From contig NZ_AJZD02000112.1 of NCBI RefSeq assembly GCF_000272105.2, forward strand, positions 1-44,949: a stretch of 44,949 bases of DNA, written 5' to 3'. Both the position numbers and the translations under genes were made by a program. Position 1 is the stretch's first letter. The number at the start of each line of letters is the position of its first letter. The stretch is from Vibrio splendidus 12E03 (GTDB taxonomy: Bacteria; Pseudomonadota; Gammaproteobacteria; Enterobacterales; Vibrionaceae). This document shows positions 43,439-44,949 of the stretch, in pieces. The notes beneath the pieces are model-generated. The model saw nothing but the letters and a program-made list of their open reading frames with translations, did not search any database and had not been told where the DNA came from.

Positions 43439-44902
43439 ATGAATAACTCAAAGCCTCTACCATCGTTCGGATTAGCACTAGCACCTATAGCCGTTATGTT
43501 TGCGTTGCTTGCTATTGGATACGGTGTTTTAGGACTTCGCATTGAAGTGCTACTACTGATTTCTGCAACTTTCACTGCATGCATTGCTTGGAAAATGGGC
43601 TATAACTGGGATGACATCATCAACGCCATTGTTGAGAAACTTGCTAAAGCCATGCCCGTCATTTTGATTTTAGTTTCCGTAGGCGGCCTCATTGCCAGTT
43701 GGATGATCAGCGGCACCATCCCATACATGGTTTACTGGGGGCTTAAAGTCATCAGTGCTGAATACATCCTGATCGCTGCATTCTTCGTAACTTCTATCGT
43801 CTCGGTATGTACTGGTACTTCATGGGGTTCTGCAGGTACGGTTGGTGTTGCATTGATGGGGGTTGCGGCAGGTTTAGACGTGTCACTTGCTGCCGCAGCG
43901 GGTGCTGTTGTATCTGGTGCTTACTTTGGCGACAAGATCTCGCCTCTTTCTGATTCCACAAACTTTGCACCTGTCGTTTCAGGCACCACACTGTACGAAC
44001 ACATTCAGCACATGCTTTACACAACACTACCGGGGTTTGTGATTGCTTCTGTTGTCTTCTTCTTTGCAGGACAAAGCGCTGATGTGGCAAACATTGGTCA
44101 GCCAGAGAAAGTAACGCAAATCCTTGCGGGGCTAGATAGCCTTTATAACTTCAGTATCTTCCTTATCATCCCACCAGTTATGATCCTATGGGGTGCATTA
44201 ACTAAGAAACCCGTTCTACCACTAATGTTAGGAGCTTCAGCACTAGCGATTGTACTGGGAATGGTTCTACAAGGGTTCTCTCTACAACAAGGCTTCCAAG
44301 CTTATGTCGACGGCTTCAATGTTTCATTGTTTGAAGCAAAAGGAACAGTGACTGATGGGCTAATCCCAGACGTATCAAAACTGCTTAACCGTGGTGGCCT
44401 GTCCTCAATGATGAGCACCATTCTACTGGTGTTCTGTGCCTTCTCTTTCGCTGGTATTTTAAGCCTGACGGGCGCGTTAAATGTGGTACTGGGTCGTTTC
44501 CTGCATCTTATCCACTCAACAGGGCAGCTTATCGCATCAACAGTGATCGCGACTATTACCGTAGTTTTCACGACATCAGATGGCAAACTAGCTCTTCTTA
44601 TTCCAGGTGAATTGTTCCAAAACGCTTACCGTAAAATGGGGCTAGATACTAAAAACCTATCAAGAACCATCGAAGACGCGGGCACGATTATTGAGCCACT
44701 GGTTCCTTGGACTGCTGCGGGTATTTACATGGCAAGCACACTAGGTGTAGCGACGCTAGATTACCTACCTTGGGCAATCCAATGTTACACCGGTGTCGTT
44801 TTTGCTCTGATTTATGGCTTCACTGGGTTTGGTATCGCCCCTGCAAAACCAGAACAGTCAGAAGACTCCGCAGAAACTTCTCTAGCTCACAGCATTAAGT
44901 AA
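43439..44902 (+). CDS. nhaC: NhaC family Na+/H+ antiporter
   Basis: A 487-residue inner-membrane protein of the NhaC superfamily, with 11-12 membrane helices. Family segments are VSVCTGTSWGSAGTVGVALM, GAYFGDKISPLSDSTNFAPV and TSDGKLALLIPGELFQNAYR, and EDAGTIIEPLVPWTAAGIYM. Some relatives exchange Na+ for a solute such as lactate or malate rather than H+. Control by a LacI-type regulator and a following PLP enzyme gene suggest an organic substrate. TGAGGA lies 8 nt before the ATG. It is followed after 12 nt by the next gene, so they are co-transcribed. Confidence 0.92.
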   Translation: MNNSKPLPSFGLALAPIAVMFALLAIGYGVLGLRIEVLLLISATFTACIAWKMGYNWDDIINAIVEKLAKAMPVILILVSVGGLIASWMISGTIPYMVYWGLKVISAEYILIAAFFVTSIVSVCTGTSWGSAGTVGVALMGVAAGLDVSLAAAAGAVVSGAYFGDKISPLSDSTNFAPVVSGTTLYEHIQHMLYTTLPGFVIASVVFFFAGQSADVANIGQPEKVTQILAGLDSLYNFSIFLIIPPVMILWGALTKKPVLPLMLGASALAIVLGMVLQGFSLQQGFQAYVDGFNVSLFEAKGTVTDGLIPDVSKLLNRGGLSSMMSTILLVFCAFSFAGILSLTGALNVVLGRFLHLIHSTGQLIASTVIATITVVFTTSDGKLALLIPGELFQNAYRKMGLDTKNLSRTIEDAGTIIEPLVPWTAAGIYMASTLGVATLDYLPWAIQCYTGVVFALIYGFTGFGIAPAKPEQSEDSAETSLAHSIK

Positions 44903-44914
44903 GGCTCACATCCT

Positions 44915-44949
44915 ATGAATTCTTTCGACAATACGATTAACCGCCGAAA
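44915..44949 (+). CDS. Start of a PLP-dependent MalY/PatB-like enzyme (partial)
   Basis: Only 11 codons are present: ATG then NSFDNTINRR. The opening resembles the N-terminus of MalY/PatB C-S lyases (F-D-x-x-I-x-R), which cleave cystathionine or other cysteine conjugates using PLP. AAGG is 10 nt before the ATG, close after nhaC. With so little sequence, the family call is a guess that fits the MalI-like regulator. Confidence 0.45.
   Translation, partial: MNSFDNTINRR

Noticed and set aside
43794..44090. Minus-strand frame within nhaC
   Set aside because: It is an antisense shadow of a conserved membrane protein gene.

Overview
The window looks like a chromosomal segment of a marine gammaproteobacterium, most probably a Vibrio. 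The reasons are the moderate GC content, the FMN-riboswitch-controlled stand-alone ribB, the DUF3012, DUF3316 and DUF3010 proteins, an OmpW porin, a glycogen-type GlgC, two large chemoreceptors and many LysR regulators. Genus is an inference from protein similarity remembered, not from a search. No rRNA, tRNA, CRISPR array or prophage was seen. The one complete mobile element is an IS5/IS903-like insertion sequence.

Layout. 0-4.2 kb: end of a TauE/SafE-type exporter, an MmcQ/YjbR protein, a PAP2 phosphatase whose 3' end lies in a 19-bp tandem repeat, the FMN riboswitch with ribB, and a membrane-anchored protein of unknown function behind a near-consensus sigma-54 promoter. 4.2-9.9 kb: three oxidoreductase modules, each beside a divergent regulator (LysR/NAD(P)-binding protein, HxlR/SDR, LysR/SDR), with a bicupin protein between them. 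9.9-17.6 kb: a choice-of-anchor I lipoprotein, OmpW with an FNR-like box, GlgC, a YfcC carrier, an unrecognised exported protein and an HPF/RaiA protein.

17.8-28.7 kb is the most interesting part. A HAD-IIB hydrolase gene has been split at codon 8 by a 1,041-bp IS with a perfect 9-bp target duplication. Next to it, on the minus strand, lie a PhnC/D/E-type ABC transporter (one SBP, one ATPase, two permeases), a periplasmic glycerophosphodiester phosphodiesterase, and a two-component pair of the DctB/DctD or PgtB/PgtA type. Two sigma-54 (-24/-12) promoters, one before the diesterase and one before phnD, have nearly identical sequences. About 75 bp upstream of each is a similar dyad (GGGnCA-N4-TGnCCC), with a further copy upstream of phnD. 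The simplest reading is a self-contained sigma-54 regulon for acquiring an organophosphate or phosphonate-like compound, switched by its own sensor rather than by PhoB.

29-33.7 kb: a dgcR-dgcN-dgcA-like D-glutamate catabolic cluster (LysR regulator, DUF1611 N-acetyltransferase, enolase-superfamily racemase/epimerase), an SGNH hydrolase and a SpoU-type RNA methyltransferase. 33.9-40.6 kb: two chemoreceptors, a LysR regulator, a DUF3316 gene with an A8-run frameshift, DUF3010 and an EamA exporter. 40.7-44.9 kb: a MocR regulator divergent from the exporter, then a LacI-type regulator, an operator-like palindrome, an NhaC-type antiporter and the first codons of what looks like a MalY/PatB-type PLP enzyme that runs off the end.
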